This document shows, in pieces, positions 4,713 to 5,366 of a stretch of 5,366 bases of DNA. The position numbers were made by a program, and so were the translations under genes. Under the pieces are notes generated by a model. The model did no database searches. It was given only the letters and a program-made list of their open reading frames with translations, and had not been told where the DNA came from. Within the stretch, counting starts at the first letter, position 1; each line of letters begins with the position of its first letter. This stretch comes from Actinomycetota bacterium (GTDB lineage: Bacteria; Actinomycetota; Actinomycetes; S36-B12), in NCBI GenBank assembly GCA_026392575.1, contig JAPLBU010000076.1, positions 1 to 5,366 on the forward strand, in the 5' to 3' direction.

Positions 4713-5366
4713 GTGTCCATCCACCCCCGAGCCGGGCAGCCGGCGCTGCCGACCGACCTCATCGACGTAGCTGCCCTCGAAGCGGCCTACTACTCCCAGC
4801 ATCCCGACCCGGACGATGCGGCACAGCGGGTGTCCTTCGGGACCTCCGGTCACCGCGGCTCAGCCCTCGACGGTGCCTTCAACGACGACCACATCGCGGC
4901 GACCACCCAGGCGATCTGTGACCACCGACGCTCCGCTGGTATCGGTGGGCCGCTCTTCCTGGCCCGCGACACCCACGCCCTGAGCCGGCCAGCGTGGGCC
5001 ACCGCACTGGAGGTGCTCGCAGCCAACGAGGTACGGGTGCTCGTCGATGCGGGGGATGGATTCACTCCCACACCCGCGCTCTCGCACGCGATCCTCCGAT
5101 ACAACGCCGGCCGCCCAATCGACGACCCGGCTCGGGCCGACGGCATCGTCGTGACCCCGTCGCACAATCCGCCGCGTGATGGCGGCTTCAAGTACAACCC
5201 ACCGGACGGCGGCCCAGCAGGATCGGACATCACCGGCCCCGTTCAGGATCGGGCCAACGCCTACCTCACCGACCGACTGGCGGGCGTCCGCCGCATTGCC
5301 CTGGCGACGGCCCTGTCGGCCGAGACCACGGGACGGTACGACTTCATGGGCACGTATGTCGATGAC
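4713..5366 (+). CDS. pgm: Phosphoglucomutase, alpha-D-glucose-specific (3' truncated by window edge)
   Basis: Partial gene: 218 codons are visible of a protein of about 545 residues, and the frame is still open at the last base. The enzyme interconverts glucose 1-phosphate and glucose 6-phosphate, linking glycolysis with glycogen, trehalose and cell-wall sugar synthesis in the cytosol. The N-terminus, VSIHPRAGQPALPTDLIDV, closely matches the E. coli-type Pgm start. SFGTSGHRGS (41-50), ARDTHALS (84-91) and GFTPTPA follow, then the phosphoserine loop TPSHNPP with the catalytic Ser at 150, and KYNPPDGGPA, also conserved. GTG at 4713 is preferred because AGGGAG sits 5 bases upstream and the family starts at this point. 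An in-frame ATG at 4683 would add ten residues that fit nothing known. Transcribed away from rplS across a 233-base gap. The later metal-binding and sugar-binding motifs lie beyond the window. Confidence 0.95.
   Translation, partial: MSIHPRAGQPALPTDLIDVAALEAAYYSQHPDPDDAAQRVSFGTSGHRGSALDGAFNDDHIAATTQAICDHRRSAGIGGPLFLARDTHALSRPAWATALEVLAANEVRVLVDAGDGFTPTPALSHAILRYNAGRPIDDPARADGIVVTPSHNPPRDGGFKYNPPDGGPAGSDITGPVQDRANAYLTDRLAGVRRIALATALSAETTGRYDFMGTYVDD

Overview
The window is high-GC DNA with closely packed genes. Its content points to a member of the Actinomycetota: an rplS-lepB-lepB-rnhB gene cluster, signal peptidases with the CC pair after the catalytic-lysine box, and GTG start codons. No rRNA or other taxonomic marker is present, so nothing finer than phylum is claimed. 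No mobile element, CRISPR array, tRNA or rRNA was seen.

Layout. (1) Bases 1-2031, + strand: the end of an arsenic-resistance operon. It holds the 3' part of arsD (As(III) metallochaperone / weak repressor, cut by the window edge) and a complete two-domain arsA (As(III)-stimulated ATPase), whose ATG lies one base after the arsD stop. ArsD hands As(III) to ArsA, which energises an ArsB-type efflux pump that must lie outside the window. (2) Bases 2028-4479, - strand: a tight operon read right to left, rplS (ribosomal protein L19), lepB2, lepB1 (two type I signal peptidases) and rnhB (RNase HII). Junctions are overlapping or a few bases wide. (3) Bases 4480-4712: a divergent intergenic region with the rplS 5' leader, which has three inverted repeats and a 9-nt long-range complementarity next to the Shine-Dalgarno. 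(4) Bases 4713-5366, + strand: the 5' part of pgm (glucose-specific phosphoglucomutase), cut by the window end.

Most genes are ordinary housekeeping or resistance genes. Three points deserve a second look. First, lepB2 has no usable start codon: its catalytic serine and membrane anchor lie upstream of the first in-frame ATG, and the frame runs straight into the rplS TGA; removing one G from a GGG run would create a perfect TGATG stop-start overlap. Second, the rplS leader could form a loop-to-pre-SD pairing, which would suit autoregulation by L19. Third, arsA and rnhB converge so closely that their stop codons share the palindrome CTAG, leaving no room for a terminator between them.
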